Under the pieces are notes generated by a model. The model was not told where the DNA came from and ran no database searches. It saw nothing but the letters and a program-made list of their open reading frames with translations. The translations under genes and the position numbers were made by a program. From the NCBI GenBank assembly GCA_900541885.1, contig UQKW01000002.1, positions 95,469 through 159,468 on the forward strand: a stretch of 64,000 nucleotides of DNA. The letters run 5' to 3'. Below are positions 55,325-62,998 of the stretch, in pieces. Numbering within the stretch: position 1 is the first letter of the stretch; each line of letters begins with the position of its first letter. This stretch comes from an uncultured Collinsella sp. (GTDB taxonomy: Bacteria; Actinomycetota; Coriobacteriia; Coriobacteriales; Coriobacteriaceae).

Positions 55325-58300
55325 ATGATGGAGCTCAAAGGTATTTGCAAAAGGTACGTTACGCAGTCGTTTACGCAAGTGGCGCTCGATAACGTGAGCC
55401 TGGCTTTTCGCGATAACGAGTTCGTGGCCATTTTGGGTCCCTCGGGCTCGGGTAAAACCACGATGCTCAACGTTATCGGTGGGCTCGATCATTTCGATTC
55501 CGGCGACCTGCTCATCGACGGCATCTCGACCAAGGACTTTCGCGATCGCGATTGGGATGCCTACCGCAACAACCGCATCGGCTTTGTGTTCCAAAGCTAT
55601 AACCTCATTCCGCATCAGACCATTTTGGAAAACGTGGAGCTGGCGCTCACGCTCACAGGCGTGGGGCATGCCGAGCGCCGCCAGCGTGCGCGCGAGGCGT
55701 TGGAGAAAGTTGGCCTGGGCGAGCACGTTAACAAACGCCCGAGCCAGCTTTCCGGCGGACAGATGCAGCGCGTGGCCATCGCCCGCGCCCTGATTAATGA
55801 TCCCGAGATTGTGCTGGCAGACGAGCCGACCGGCGCCCTGGACTCAACGACATCCGTGCAGGTCATGGATCTGCTCAAGGACGTGGCGCGCGACCGTCTG
55901 GTTATTATGGTCACGCACAATCCCGAGCTGGCGTACCAGTACGCCACACGCATCGTCAACCTGGCGGACGGCAAGATCACCGACGATTCCGATCCTTTCG
56001 ATGTCGCTGACGCCACGCGCCGCGAAGCCAAGCCTACGCGCAAAACCTCGATGAGCTTTGTGACGGCGCTGGGGCTTTCTGCCCGAAACCTCATGACCAA
56101 GAAGGGCCGCACGGCCATGACTGCCTTTGCGGGCTCGATTGGCATTATCGGTATCGCGGCGATCCTGGCGCTCTCCAATGGCGTAAACGGCTACATCAAA
56201 AAGGTCGAGGAGGATACGCTCTCGAGCTACCCGCTCACCATTTCCAAGCAGGATTACGACCTGTCGTCCATGATGGGCGGACAGGGGGCTGCGGATGATG
56301 ACTCGCCTGAAAACGTGGATTCGTCCGACGACAGTGCCGGCGACAAGGCTCAGGGAAACGATAAGATTCCCGTGGTCACGGCCGTAAAGGATATGTTTGC
56401 GAGCGTTAAGTCCAACGACATGACGAGCTTTAAGGCATGGCTCGATGCCGGTGGCGACGGCATCGACAAAGAGGTCAACGCCATTCAGTACGGCTACGGT
56501 GTATCGCCGGTTGTCTATCGTGCGGGTAAGGGCGACGAGAAGCCTGTCCGGTTGGTGCCCAACGCCATGACCGAGGCCATGAGCGGAGGCGCGAGCTCGG
56601 CGGCAACGGTGAGCATGGAATCCATGGGAACCTCGGTCTTTAACGAGATGATTGACGACCAGAGCCTGCTCGACAGTCAGTACGATGTCGTCGCCGGTCA
56701 TTGGCCCACGTCCGCCAACGAAGCCGTAATGGTGCTCTCGAGTCGTGGCACGGTGGGTGACTACACGCTTTACAGCATCGGCGCGCTGGATATCAATGAG
56801 CTCAACGATCTGGTAAACAGCGCTATGACGGCTGACGGTGGGGTCGAAACGCCCGAGACCGGCACCGAATTTACCTACGACGATGCGCTGTCCACGACGT
56901 TTAAGGTGCTGTCGCCGGCCGATGCCTATCGCAAAAACGAAGAGACCGGCATGTGGACTGACATGTCTGACGATGCCGACTTTATGACGGCCAAGGTTGC
57001 CGACGGTATCGACGTGCACATTGTGGGTGTGGTGCGACCTAACGAGACCGCCAACGCGAGCGCGTTGTCTCCGGGTATTGCCTATACGCATGCACTGACT
57101 CGCCAGCTTATGGAGCGCGCCGCCGATTCGCAGATTGTGCAGGAGCAACTCGCCCACCCCGAGACGGATGTCTTTACGGGCAAAACCTTCGACGAACTGC
57201 AAGGCGAGGCCAAGCAAGGCGTTGATCTGGGCAGCATGTTCAGTGTGGACGAGGCGGCGCTCAAGAGCGCGTTCTCGTTCGATACCTCCGCGCTCTCGGG
57301 TGTTGCCGGCGGTATGGACCTGTCGGGTCTTGACTTGTCCGGGCTGGACATTGACCTTTCGGGCGTTGGCAAGGACATCGACTTCAGCGACATCATGGCA
57401 AAAGCGCCAACCCCAGATTTCTCGGGTATCTTTGACGGTCTGGAACTCACGCCCGAGCAAATGCAGCAGGTGGGAACACTAGCCAACCAGCTGTTTGAGG
57501 GCTTTTTGCAGTCTGATCAGTTTAAGGCGCTGTCGCCCGATGATCTTAAGGACGCGTCAAAGCTCTCTGCCGCATTCTCGACGTATCTTGAGAATGATGA
57601 CACAGCCCAGCAAATCCTGGCCCAGCTCAAAGCGCTCGGCGGCGATGCTCCGGCCGAGCGTCTGCAGCAGGCGATGACCGACTATGTGCAAAAGCAGCTG
57701 GCTCCGTATCTGCAGCAGGCTATGGATCAGGTGATGAAGGCAATCAGCGAGCAGATAGCGTCGACGGTATCATCCCAGCTCAAGGCGGGCGCGGCAGGGC
57801 TTATGGACCAGATGGCGACGCAGATGTCTTCGAGTTTTGCTAACCTGGCGAGCGCCATGCGCGTGGATGCGAGTGCCTTTGCTCATGCCATCCACTTCAA
57901 CATGGACGCCGAGGACCTGAGCTCGCTCATGATGAGCTATGCCAAGGCTTCGAAGCTCACCTACGACAACAATCTGACCACGTTGGGCTATGCGGATGAG
58001 GCAGACCCCATCTCGGTTAAGATTTTCCCGCGCGACTTTGAGGCCAAGGAGCGCGTGCTCGATCACATCGACGCGTACAACAAGCAGGTCAAAGCCTCTG
58101 GCCACGATGAACAGGCAATCTCATACACCGACTACATGGGCATCATCATGGGCTCGGTGACCGACATCGTGAACACCATCAGCTTGGTGCTCATCGCATT
58201 CGTGAGTATCAGCCTGGTGGTGAGCTCCATCATGATCGGCATCATCACCTACATCAGCGTGCTGGAACGCAAAAAGGAGATTGGCATCCTGCGTGCGATC

Positions 58301-58579
58301 GGCGCGTCGAAGCGCAACGTGGCAAACGTGTTCAACGCCGAGACCTTTATCGAGGGCCTCATTGCCGGCGTCTTTGCCATTGTCGTCGTGGTGGCCGTGA
58401 GCTTTCCGGTTAATGCCTGGGCGCTTACTGCCAAACAGGTACCCAATCTGATGAGCCTGCCCGTGCAGGATGCGCTGGTGCTCATTGCAATTTCGGTGCT
58501 GCTGACAGTTGTTGCTGGCCTGCTGCCGGCCCGTAGCGCATCCAAGAAGGACCCCGTCGAAGCCCTACGCTCCGAATAA
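55325..58579 (+). CDS. MacB/FtsX-type ABC transporter, ATPase and permease fused
   Basis: 1084 residues. N-terminal ATPase: Walker A GPSGSGKTT (38-46), signature LSGGQMQRVAIARAL, Walker B EIVLADEPTGALD; closest to the LolD/MacB/BceA group. Then a transmembrane helix at about 257-280, a very large extracellular domain (about 300-930), and three C-terminal helices with the FtsX core (SISLVVSSIMIGIITYISVLERKKEIGILRAIGAS). The extracellular part contains a leucine/aspartate repeat (DLSGLDLSGLDIDLSG) and long helices rich in Gln/Met, perhaps a periplasmic-like stalk. ATG at 55325 (MMEL) with GGAGAGG nine bases upstream. Such proteins extrude peptides or lipids, or act by mechanotransmission; substrate unknown. 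Single gene; the stop overlaps a palindrome. Confidence 0.92.
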   Translation: MMELKGICKRYVTQSFTQVALDNVSLAFRDNEFVAILGPSGSGKTTMLNVIGGLDHFDSGDLLIDGISTKDFRDRDWDAYRNNRIGFVFQSYNLIPHQTILENVELALTLTGVGHAERRQRAREALEKVGLGEHVNKRPSQLSGGQMQRVAIARALINDPEIVLADEPTGALDSTTSVQVMDLLKDVARDRLVIMVTHNPELAYQYATRIVNLADGKITDDSDPFDVADATRREAKPTRKTSMSFVTALGLSARNLMTKKGRTAMTAFAGSIGIIGIAAILALSNGVNGYIKKVEEDTLSSYPLTISKQDYDLSSMMGGQGAADDDSPENVDSSDDSAGDKAQGNDKIPVVTAVKDMFASVKSNDMTSFKAWLDAGGDGIDKEVNAIQYGYGVSPVVYRAGKGDEKPVRLVPNAMTEAMSGGASSAATVSMESMGTSVFNEMIDDQSLLDSQYDVVAGHWPTSANEAVMVLSSRGTVGDYTLYSIGALDINELNDLVNSAMTADGGVETPETGTEFTYDDALSTTFKVLSPADAYRKNEETGMWTDMSDDADFMTAKVADGIDVHIVGVVRPNETANASALSPGIAYTHALTRQLMERAADSQIVQEQLAHPETDVFTGKTFDELQGEAKQGVDLGSMFSVDEAALKSAFSFDTSALSGVAGGMDLSGLDLSGLDIDLSGVGKDIDFSDIMAKAPTPDFSGIFDGLELTPEQMQQVGTLANQLFEGFLQSDQFKALSPDDLKDASKLSAAFSTYLENDDTAQQILAQLKALGGDAPAERLQQAMTDYVQKQLAPYLQQAMDQVMKAISEQIASTVSSQLKAGAAGLMDQMATQMSSSFANLASAMRVDASAFAHAIHFNMDAEDLSSLMMSYAKASKLTYDNNLTTLGYADEADPISVKIFPRDFEAKERVLDHIDAYNKQVKASGHDEQAISYTDYMGIIMGSVTDIVNTISLVLIAFVSISLVVSSIMIGIITYISVLERKKEIGILRAIGASKRNVANVFNAETFIEGLIAGVFAIVVVVAVSFPVNAWALTAKQVPNLMSLPVQDALVLIAISVLLTVVAGLLPARSASKKDPVEALRSE

Positions 58580-58610
58580 TGTGACAAAGGGACAGCCCCT
58601 TTGTCACATT
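58578..58610. repeat. REP-like palindrome after the ABC transporter gene
   Basis: AATGTGACAAAGGG and CCCTTTGTCACATT (58578-58591 and 58597-58610) are inverted around five bases. It begins inside the stop codon region of the ABC gene and nearly matches 59964-59996. Confidence 0.7.
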
Positions 58611-58623
58611 CATCTCCCTGCAC

Positions 58624-59757
58624 CTAGTTCGTTTTGCCCATCAGCGTGATGCGGATGGTTGGATGGGTGTACTCGTCAAACTCGTCCTCGGGATCCGTGT
58701 CAAACGAGTAATACGCTTTGACGGGGCCGTCACTCGTCCTGATAGAGATTCTCTCGTAGAGCGAACCGCTCAAAAAAGCCTGTCTAAACTCTTCAGGGAG
58801 CTTCTGCGCTGCTAGGAGCTTGGGGCTTGCGGTCTTGACGTCTATGGTTTGGACGGCAGAGGAAAGCTCGTCAAGGTCGAGCTCGATACGGGCGAGGTTG
58901 TCCTCGAGGCTCGCATTGGGGCCGACCTCTGCCGCGTAGCTCACTTCCGTGAGCGTTCCCTTGTTGTCAAAATCCAGGTACGTATAGGTCTTTTGGGTAT
59001 CGGAGTCGCCGTCGTGCAGATAGCCGCGGACGTGATAGCCGTAATCTTGATATCGCTCGTAGGGGTCATCGGCGGACACGTACTCGCATGAGGGCTCTAA
59101 TGCCTTGCGTGCGATGGCGATCTGCTCGGCCGCGGCCGCGGCGTTCTCCTGCATCTCGATGTTTCCCTGCGCCAGCTGCGGGATATAGGCGCCGCACACG
59201 ATCGCGAGGGGCAGCGCCACAAGCGCGACGATCCACTTTTTTGCACGGGGGATAGGCACGCCACAGGCCTCTGCCACGGCCTTTGCGTTGGCGAAGCTCT
59301 CGGCAAGCACATCTGCCGCGGTGGCGACGGCGCCTACGGCAGCGGCGACCTCTGCCGCGCCGCCCAGGTTGCGCGCGGTCTCGTTGTCACTGTTCCTGAG
59401 CAGGCGCGCGGCGGCCTGCGTGCCAACAACGCCTGCGATCTGTGCCGAGCGGTCTTTCTCGCTCTGCTCGACGGCGAGCCGGTACTGCATTTCCTTCCAC
59501 TGCTTGCCACGCATGCCAAAGCGCGGGGCGAGAGCGCAGTAGCAGAATATAACGAGCTCGATGGCGGTGAGCACCAAGGCGGTCATCATGCCTGTCTCTT
59601 GGAAGCCTTCGTGATGGAAGACGATGTCGTCGACCATTTCGAAAGGAATGACCGATAAGGGCAGCACGAATGCCATGGCAAGCGCCGCGCCGGCAACCTT
59701 GGGGCAGATGCAGTATCGCTGGATGCGCTTGCGTTCTTGTTCGGAGAGTGCTGCCAT
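58624..59757 (-). CDS. Hypothetical membrane protein
   Basis: 377 residues, no family recognised. Two N-terminal transmembrane helices (about 20-40 and 55-80) and a third at about 175-195 (KKWIVALVALPLAIVCGAYI). Between them is an alanine-rich cytoplasmic stretch (NLGGAAEVAAAVGAVATAADVLAESFANAKAVAEACG). The C-terminal 170 residues are outside and acidic (YLHDGDSDTQKTYTYLDFDNKGTLTEVSY), resembling small beta-domains of surface proteins. ATG at 59757 with AAGGACCC upstream. Monocistronic, between two copies of a palindromic repeat. Confidence 0.75.
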   Translation of the reverse strand: MAALSEQERKRIQRYCICPKVAGAALAMAFVLPLSVIPFEMVDDIVFHHEGFQETGMMTALVLTAIELVIFCYCALAPRFGMRGKQWKEMQYRLAVEQSEKDRSAQIAGVVGTQAAARLLRNSDNETARNLGGAAEVAAAVGAVATAADVLAESFANAKAVAEACGVPIPRAKKWIVALVALPLAIVCGAYIPQLAQGNIEMQENAAAAAEQIAIARKALEPSCEYVSADDPYERYQDYGYHVRGYLHDGDSDTQKTYTYLDFDNKGTLTEVSYAAEVGPNASLEDNLARIELDLDELSSAVQTIDVKTASPKLLAAQKLPEEFRQAFLSGSLYERISIRTSDGPVKAYYSFDTDPEDEFDEYTHPTIRITLMGKTN

Positions 59758-59879
59758 GGCGGGTCCTTGGTGTCGTGGCGGTCGTTGTGGCGCGATGCCG
59801 TCATATGTGACTCAGTATAGAGAATCCCGCCATCGATGAGCGCATGGTCATACGGCAAAAGTGCCACGGCAGCCCTGGT

Positions 59880-59937
59880 TTAGAGCGGCTGCTCCTGTGC
59901 CCACGCGATGATGCCGCCCGATACGTATGTGTGCCAA
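59880..59937 (-). pseudogene. Glutaredoxin C-terminal remnant
   Basis: On the minus strand a frame ending with TAA at 59880 reads FWHTYVSGGIIAWAQEQPL. It resembles the end of the glutaredoxin at 62701 (PLYESSDIITWAQKNLL), and the upstream part of such a gene is absent. Probably the tail of a deleted paralogue; short enough that coincidence is possible. Confidence 0.35.
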
Positions 59938-59963
59938 AATAAACAGCCGAATGATGATTTGCA

Positions 59964-59996
59964 AATGTGACAAAGGGACAGTCCCTTTGTCACATT
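59964..59996. repeat. REP-like perfect palindrome
   Basis: Two 16-base halves around one base: AATGTGACAAAGGGAC and GTCCCTTTGTCACATT. Second copy of the element at 58578. It ends 13 bases before the Dus start codon. Confidence 0.75.
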
Positions 59997-60009
59997 GATG
60001 TGAGAATGG

Positions 60010-60969
60010 ATGTCGATGTATTTATCGCTGGCCCCTATGGAGGGGATTACCGGGCATGTGTTCCGTCGCGTGCACGCGGAGTGCTTCGGCGCACTCGATT
60101 GTTATTACACGCCGTTTTTGCCGCCGCCGCGCGTGGGCAACCGCTTTGGCGGTAAGGCGTTTAAGGAGGTCGATCCTGCCAATAACCAGGGGCTCAACGT
60201 GGTGCCTCAGCTGATGTCCAAGAACGCGGACGAGTTTGTGTGGGCGGCGCAGGTGCTCGCCGACATGGGTTACCGCGAGGTCAATCTCAACCTTGGCTGC
60301 CCCTCGGGCACGGTTGTTGCCAAGGGGAAGGGTTCGGGCTTTCTGCGCAACCTGGATGAGCTCGAGGTGTTCTTGGGTGACGTGTGCGAACGTTCGCCGT
60401 TGCCGGTGTCGGTAAAAACCAGGCTGGGGTTGGAGAGTGACGAGGAGTACGAGCGTGTGCTCGATCTATATTGCCGCATGCCGCTAGCAGAGCTAATCGT
60501 GCATCCGCGCGTGCAAAAGGACCGCTATACGGGCTCGCCGCGCAAGGAGTTTTACGGCGAGACACTGGAGCGGGCGCCGTTTCCCGTGGCCTACAACGGT
60601 GACATCTTTGATCTTGAGGACATGGATGAGCTGGTAGAGGCCTATCCCGGAACGCGCCACGTAATGTTGGGACGCGGCCTGCTTGCGAACCCCGCGCTGG
60701 CTCGCATGGTTGCCGGCGGCCCTGCTGCTACGGCAGCTGAGCTGCAGCGCTTCCACGACACGCTGTTCGCAGCCTATGCGGACGAGATTGGCGGCAACGC
60801 GGTCTTCCGCATGAAGGAGTGGTGGTTCTACGCCAAGTGCGCTTTCGCCGACCCCACTACCGTTCACAAGCTCGTACGTAAGACCAAAAAGGCCGACGAA
60901 TACCGCGCCGCCGTCGATCGCGTCTTTCGCGAGCAGCCGCTCGCGTCAACCGCTCGCTTTTGCGGCTAG
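60010..60969 (+). CDS. dus: tRNA-dihydrouridine synthase
   Basis: Reduces uridines in tRNA D-loops with NADPH and FMN. 319 residues. SLAPMEGITGHVFR is the FMN-binding start, NLNLGCPSGTVVAKGKGSG (94-110) holds the catalytic Cys97, KTRLGLES and IVHPRVQKDRYTG follow, and AYNGDIFDLEDM plus MLGRGLLANPALA bind the flavin phosphate. The GKGSGFL sequence in place of GxGAxLL is like DusC/actinobacterial members. Start taken at 60010; a GTG/ATG choice nearby leaves a weak ribosome binding site (GAGAATGG). Single gene. Confidence 0.92.
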   Translation: MSMYLSLAPMEGITGHVFRRVHAECFGALDCYYTPFLPPPRVGNRFGGKAFKEVDPANNQGLNVVPQLMSKNADEFVWAAQVLADMGYREVNLNLGCPSGTVVAKGKGSGFLRNLDELEVFLGDVCERSPLPVSVKTRLGLESDEEYERVLDLYCRMPLAELIVHPRVQKDRYTGSPRKEFYGETLERAPFPVAYNGDIFDLEDMDELVEAYPGTRHVMLGRGLLANPALARMVAGGPAATAAELQRFHDTLFAAYADEIGGNAVFRMKEWWFYAKCAFADPTTVHKLVRKTKKADEYRAAVDRVFREQPLASTARFCG

Positions 60970-60976
60970 TTAGTCA

Positions 60977-61020
60977 TTGGGGACGTTCTTTAACGGCTAG
61001 TCATTCAAGAACGTCCCCAA
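60977..61020. repeat. REP-like palindrome after dus
   Basis: TTGGGGACGTTCTT (60977-60990) and AAGAACGTCCCCAA (61007-61020) are perfect inverted repeats. The surrounding GGCTAGT..TCATT occurs twice (around 60965 and 60996). Confidence 0.7.
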
Positions 61021-61039
61021 CGACTATGTTGCAAAAAGC

Positions 61040-61094
61040 TGTACGCCAGCATCCAAAGATGTCGAAAAATGTCGACTTTGGATGCTGGCGTACA
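61040..61094. terminator. Nineteen-base perfect inverted repeat between converging genes
   Basis: 61040-61058 is the exact reverse complement of 61076-61094 (TGTACGCCAGCATCCAAAG). The loop holds ATGTCGA twice, separated by AAA. It lies 70 bases past dus and 22 bases past the antitoxin-like gene, so it can end transcription from both sides, although the T tract is missing. Confidence 0.55.
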
Positions 61095-61115
61095 TGTTTG
61101 GGCTCGGCAGGGGGA

Positions 61116-61382
61116 CTAGGCAATCATTGCATCGAGCGTAATGAGCTCTCTGAGTCGCTCCGTGCGTGTTTGCCCATGACGCTCCGCCTTTGCGTCAAAC
61201 GCTTCAAGAACCGATTCGCCCACACGTGCCGACAAAACAACGCTTGGCTCATCGGAGATCGGCGGCCTTCCCAACTTGATGGTGCGACCCTTTGGCCACT
61301 CATCTTTTTCGTATGCCTCTGCGGCCTTTTCCAGCTCTCCGGGAGCAAACCCCATTATCTTTTCGAGCTGCTTAGCGTCCAT
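61116..61382 (-). CDS. CopG/RHH-like antitoxin-type protein
   Basis: 88 residues. The C-terminal half (SVVLSARVGESVLEAFDAKAERHGQTRTERLRELI) has the beta-strand/helix/helix pattern of a ribbon-helix-helix DNA-binding domain. The N-terminal half (LEKIMGFAPGELEKAAEAYEKDEWPKGRTIKLGRPP) is the acidic-basic arm often found in antitoxins of this type. AGGAGG lies eight bases before the ATG. A toxin gene would be expected directly before or after it; only a 24-codon frame precedes it and a hairpin follows, so the partner seems lost or very small. An operator-like inverted repeat at 61480-61501 fits autorepression. Confidence 0.75.
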   Translation of the reverse strand: MDAKQLEKIMGFAPGELEKAAEAYEKDEWPKGRTIKLGRPPISDEPSVVLSARVGESVLEAFDAKAERHGQTRTERLRELITLDAMIA

Positions 61383-61390
61383 AGCGCCTC

Positions 61391-61465
61391 CTATCGATCG
61401 ATCCCGATTTCTCTGAGCACCTTGCGCGTAGGAGGGACAAGGGCGTGGATTGCAATGAGCTCCAT
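61391..61465 (-). CDS. Short frame in front of the antitoxin-like gene
   Basis: Twenty-four codons (MELIAIHALVPPTRKVLREIGIDR) with AGAGG before the ATG at 61465. The stop is eight bases before the antitoxin ATG and overlaps its ribosome binding site. It could be the degraded start of a toxin gene (VPPTRKVLREIG looks like natural protein) or a leader peptide. No family assignment. Confidence 0.4.
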   Translation of the reverse strand: MELIAIHALVPPTRKVLREIGIDR

Positions 61466-61479
61466 AAGGGCCTCTTTTT

Positions 61480-61501
61480 TTGTATACAGATTTGTAGACA
61501 A
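61480..61501. promoter_or_regulatory. Operator-like inverted repeat of the antitoxin locus
   Basis: TTGTATACA (61480-61488) and TGTAGACAA (61493-61501) are inverted with one mismatch. Position directly before the short frame and RHH-type gene fits an autoregulatory site. Confidence 0.6.
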
Positions 61502-61540
61502 AAATGCAAGCAGTTAATACGGTTAAGCAGCCTGTTTTGA

Positions 61541-62173
61541 CTAGCGGACCATTGGGGTTTCCGGTTTTGGAACAGGTGGGTTGATGAATTCTTCTGGAAG
61601 CTGGATGGGGTGTTCGCCTCGCATGACACGGGTATAGCTTTGGTTCAGGCTTCTTCTCATGAACATTTCTGCCTTTTTTGCTTCGTCTGGATGGATGATT
61701 GCCTCTTGCCGTGGGACATCAAGTGGAAAGTCTTCCATGAGCTCCTCGTATCCTGGATCGGAGATTCCTGCGATGCAGTCGATCCAGAGAAAAGGTTGAT
61801 ACAGTCTTGCACCCGCGACGACGGCAAATAGGTCCCCAGCCCTTATAATCGGTTCCTCGTTGGGTTTGATGTCGCTAAGAGGTCGAGACGCCGTGAAGGT
61901 GTTGTCGCGGTAAAGGTCGACTTTGGCTTTGGCTCCACAAATACATACGAGATATTCTAGGGTTTGGACTTCTTCGGATTCGGCAATGGCCTTCTCTATA
62001 CCGGCGATTTCTGCCAAGCTGCTTACTCGAATCAGTGATTCTTGGTATCCCATGTCTAGTTCCTCCCGTATTGCTCTAAATAAAGGGATCGACTGCCTTT
62101 TCCATTGCTGCCACGTGTGCGGCTCTAGGGCGTCGGTAGACTCGTCTTCATCAGTCTTCGATGGCGAGACCAA
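61541..62173 (-). CDS. Hypothetical protein
   Basis: 210 residues from a TTG at 62173 (in-frame stop just upstream, weak ribosome binding site); the next Met is at codon 41. No family was recognised. Soluble, acidic, with two segments of interest: LEYLVCICGAKAKVDLYRDN (three cysteines or beta strands of a small domain) and LYQPFLWIDCIAGISDPGYEELMEDFPLD. The C-terminus is proline-rich (INPPVPKPETPMVR). It lies 38 bases downstream of a truncated DUF1016 frame and may share its SOS-type promoter. Lower GC than neighbours suggests acquisition. Confidence 0.6.
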   Translation of the reverse strand: MVSPSKTDEDESTDALEPHTWQQWKRQSIPLFRAIREELDMGYQESLIRVSSLAEIAGIEKAIAESEEVQTLEYLVCICGAKAKVDLYRDNTFTASRPLSDIKPNEEPIIRAGDLFAVVAGARLYQPFLWIDCIAGISDPGYEELMEDFPLDVPRQEAIIHPDEAKKAEMFMRRSLNQSYTRVMRGEHPIQLPEEFINPPVPKPETPMVR

Positions 62174-62211
62174 CTCAATTCATGACATAGTGTGTCTCGA
62201 ATTAGGGACGC

Positions 62212-62382
62212 CTAATAGAAAAGGGCCGTATTGTCCTTATATGCCTCGACCATCGTCGAGTTGATGGCGCGTTCAACGTGGGAACGAGGGTGCTCGAGGG
62301 TTTTTCTGACAGACGCGTAGACATATTCTTCATCTGGCAGTGCGGGCTCGATAATTTTTTGGGTTGATAATTGTTTTGCCAT
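62212..62382 (-). pseudogene. Truncated DUF1016 (YhcG-type) N-terminal fragment
   Basis: 56 codons, MAKQLSTQKIIEPALPDEEYVYASV, with AGGAG nine bases upstream of the ATG at 62382. The part HVERAINSTMVEAYKDN is the start of the DUF1016_N domain (INxxMVxAYWxIG), after which the known proteins continue for about 280 residues; here TAG follows six codons on. YhcG-type proteins are PD-(D/E)XK nuclease relatives found with restriction systems and mobile elements. So this is probably a cut-down copy, though translation signals remain. Confidence 0.5.
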
Positions 62383-62582
62383 AACGATGCACTCCTGTGT
62401 GACTCACGGATAACGGAAACGTTTGATTGTGAGTGCCGTTCTTTGATGGCGACGGCGAACAGGAGCGCAGCCTGTCTGAGGTGGGCGAGTGCGGTAACCA
62501 CCGATCTTACTCACCGAACCCGCTCCAGCGTGTCATTGGGGACCTCCGCGGGAGCTCTCGACCAGCCTCATGCCTTGAGGCG

Positions 62583-62612
62583 AGTATAGCATATAAGCAA
62601 ACGTATGTTCTA
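62583..62612 (-). promoter_or_regulatory. SOS-type promoter upstream of the DUF1016 fragment
   Basis: On the minus strand AGAACATACGTTTG (around 62611-62598) matches the LexA box core GAACATACGTT seen perfectly at 30672-30685, with one mismatch at the end. It covers the -35 position of TATACT (62588-62583) with a 17-base spacer. Transcription would run into the DUF1016 fragment and the following gene. Confidence 0.5.
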
Positions 62613-62639
62613 TAAATTTGAGAAACTGAATTCCTACCT

Positions 62640-62700
62640 ACTCATTTAAGTACGTCCCCAATGAGTGGAACTACTCATTTAAGTGCGTCCCCAATGAGTG
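62640..62700. repeat. Tandem 28-bp repeat, each unit palindromic
   Basis: Copies 62640-62667 and 62673-62700 differ at one base. Each runs ACTCATTTAAGT.CGTCCCC then AATGAGTG, so the ends ACTCATT/AATGAGT are inverted. The CGTCCCCAATGA part is shared with the palindrome at 60977. The second copy ends one base before the glutaredoxin stop codon region. Confidence 0.7.
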
Positions 62701-62946
62701 CTAGAGCAGGTTCTTCTGTGCCCAGGTGATGATGTCGCTCGACTCGTAGAGTGGCTTGCCGTCGATGAATAGGCAGGGAACCTGGCGTTTTCCGCCGACG
62801 GCGATGAGCGTCTGCTCGGCATCGGAGTCGATCGAGATGTTGCGCTCAGGGATGGTCACGCCGTTATCGGCCAAAAAGCGCTTGACCTTTATGCAATACG
62901 GGCAGCCAGTCATAACGTAGAGCGCGAGTTCATGATCAGTAGCCAT
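62701..62946 (-). CDS. Glutaredoxin-like protein
   Basis: 81 residues with the glutaredoxin fold: YVMTGCPYCIKVKRFL (active site Cys15-Pro-Tyr-Cys18), RQVPCLFIDGKPLYESSDII (cis-Pro and glutathione-binding region). Reduces disulfides with glutathione or another low-molecular thiol, or with a thioredoxin-type reductase. The ATG at 62946 has GGAG five bases upstream. It lies 52 bases downstream of the Xre/TipAS regulator gene on the same strand, so they may form a unit sensing and repairing oxidation. Confidence 0.93.
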   Translation of the reverse strand: MATDHELALYVMTGCPYCIKVKRFLADNGVTIPERNISIDSDAEQTLIAVGGKRQVPCLFIDGKPLYESSDIITWAQKNLL

Positions 62947-62998
62947 GGTGTCTCCAATCGGTTGCGGTTTTGATTGAAATACCCAAAGCCGCCGCAAT

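Noticed and set aside
62640..62700. Possible CRISPR-like direct repeats
   Set aside because: Only two copies, five-base gap, and each unit is palindromic over its ends with the CGTCCCC core of the REP-like family; no cas genes.
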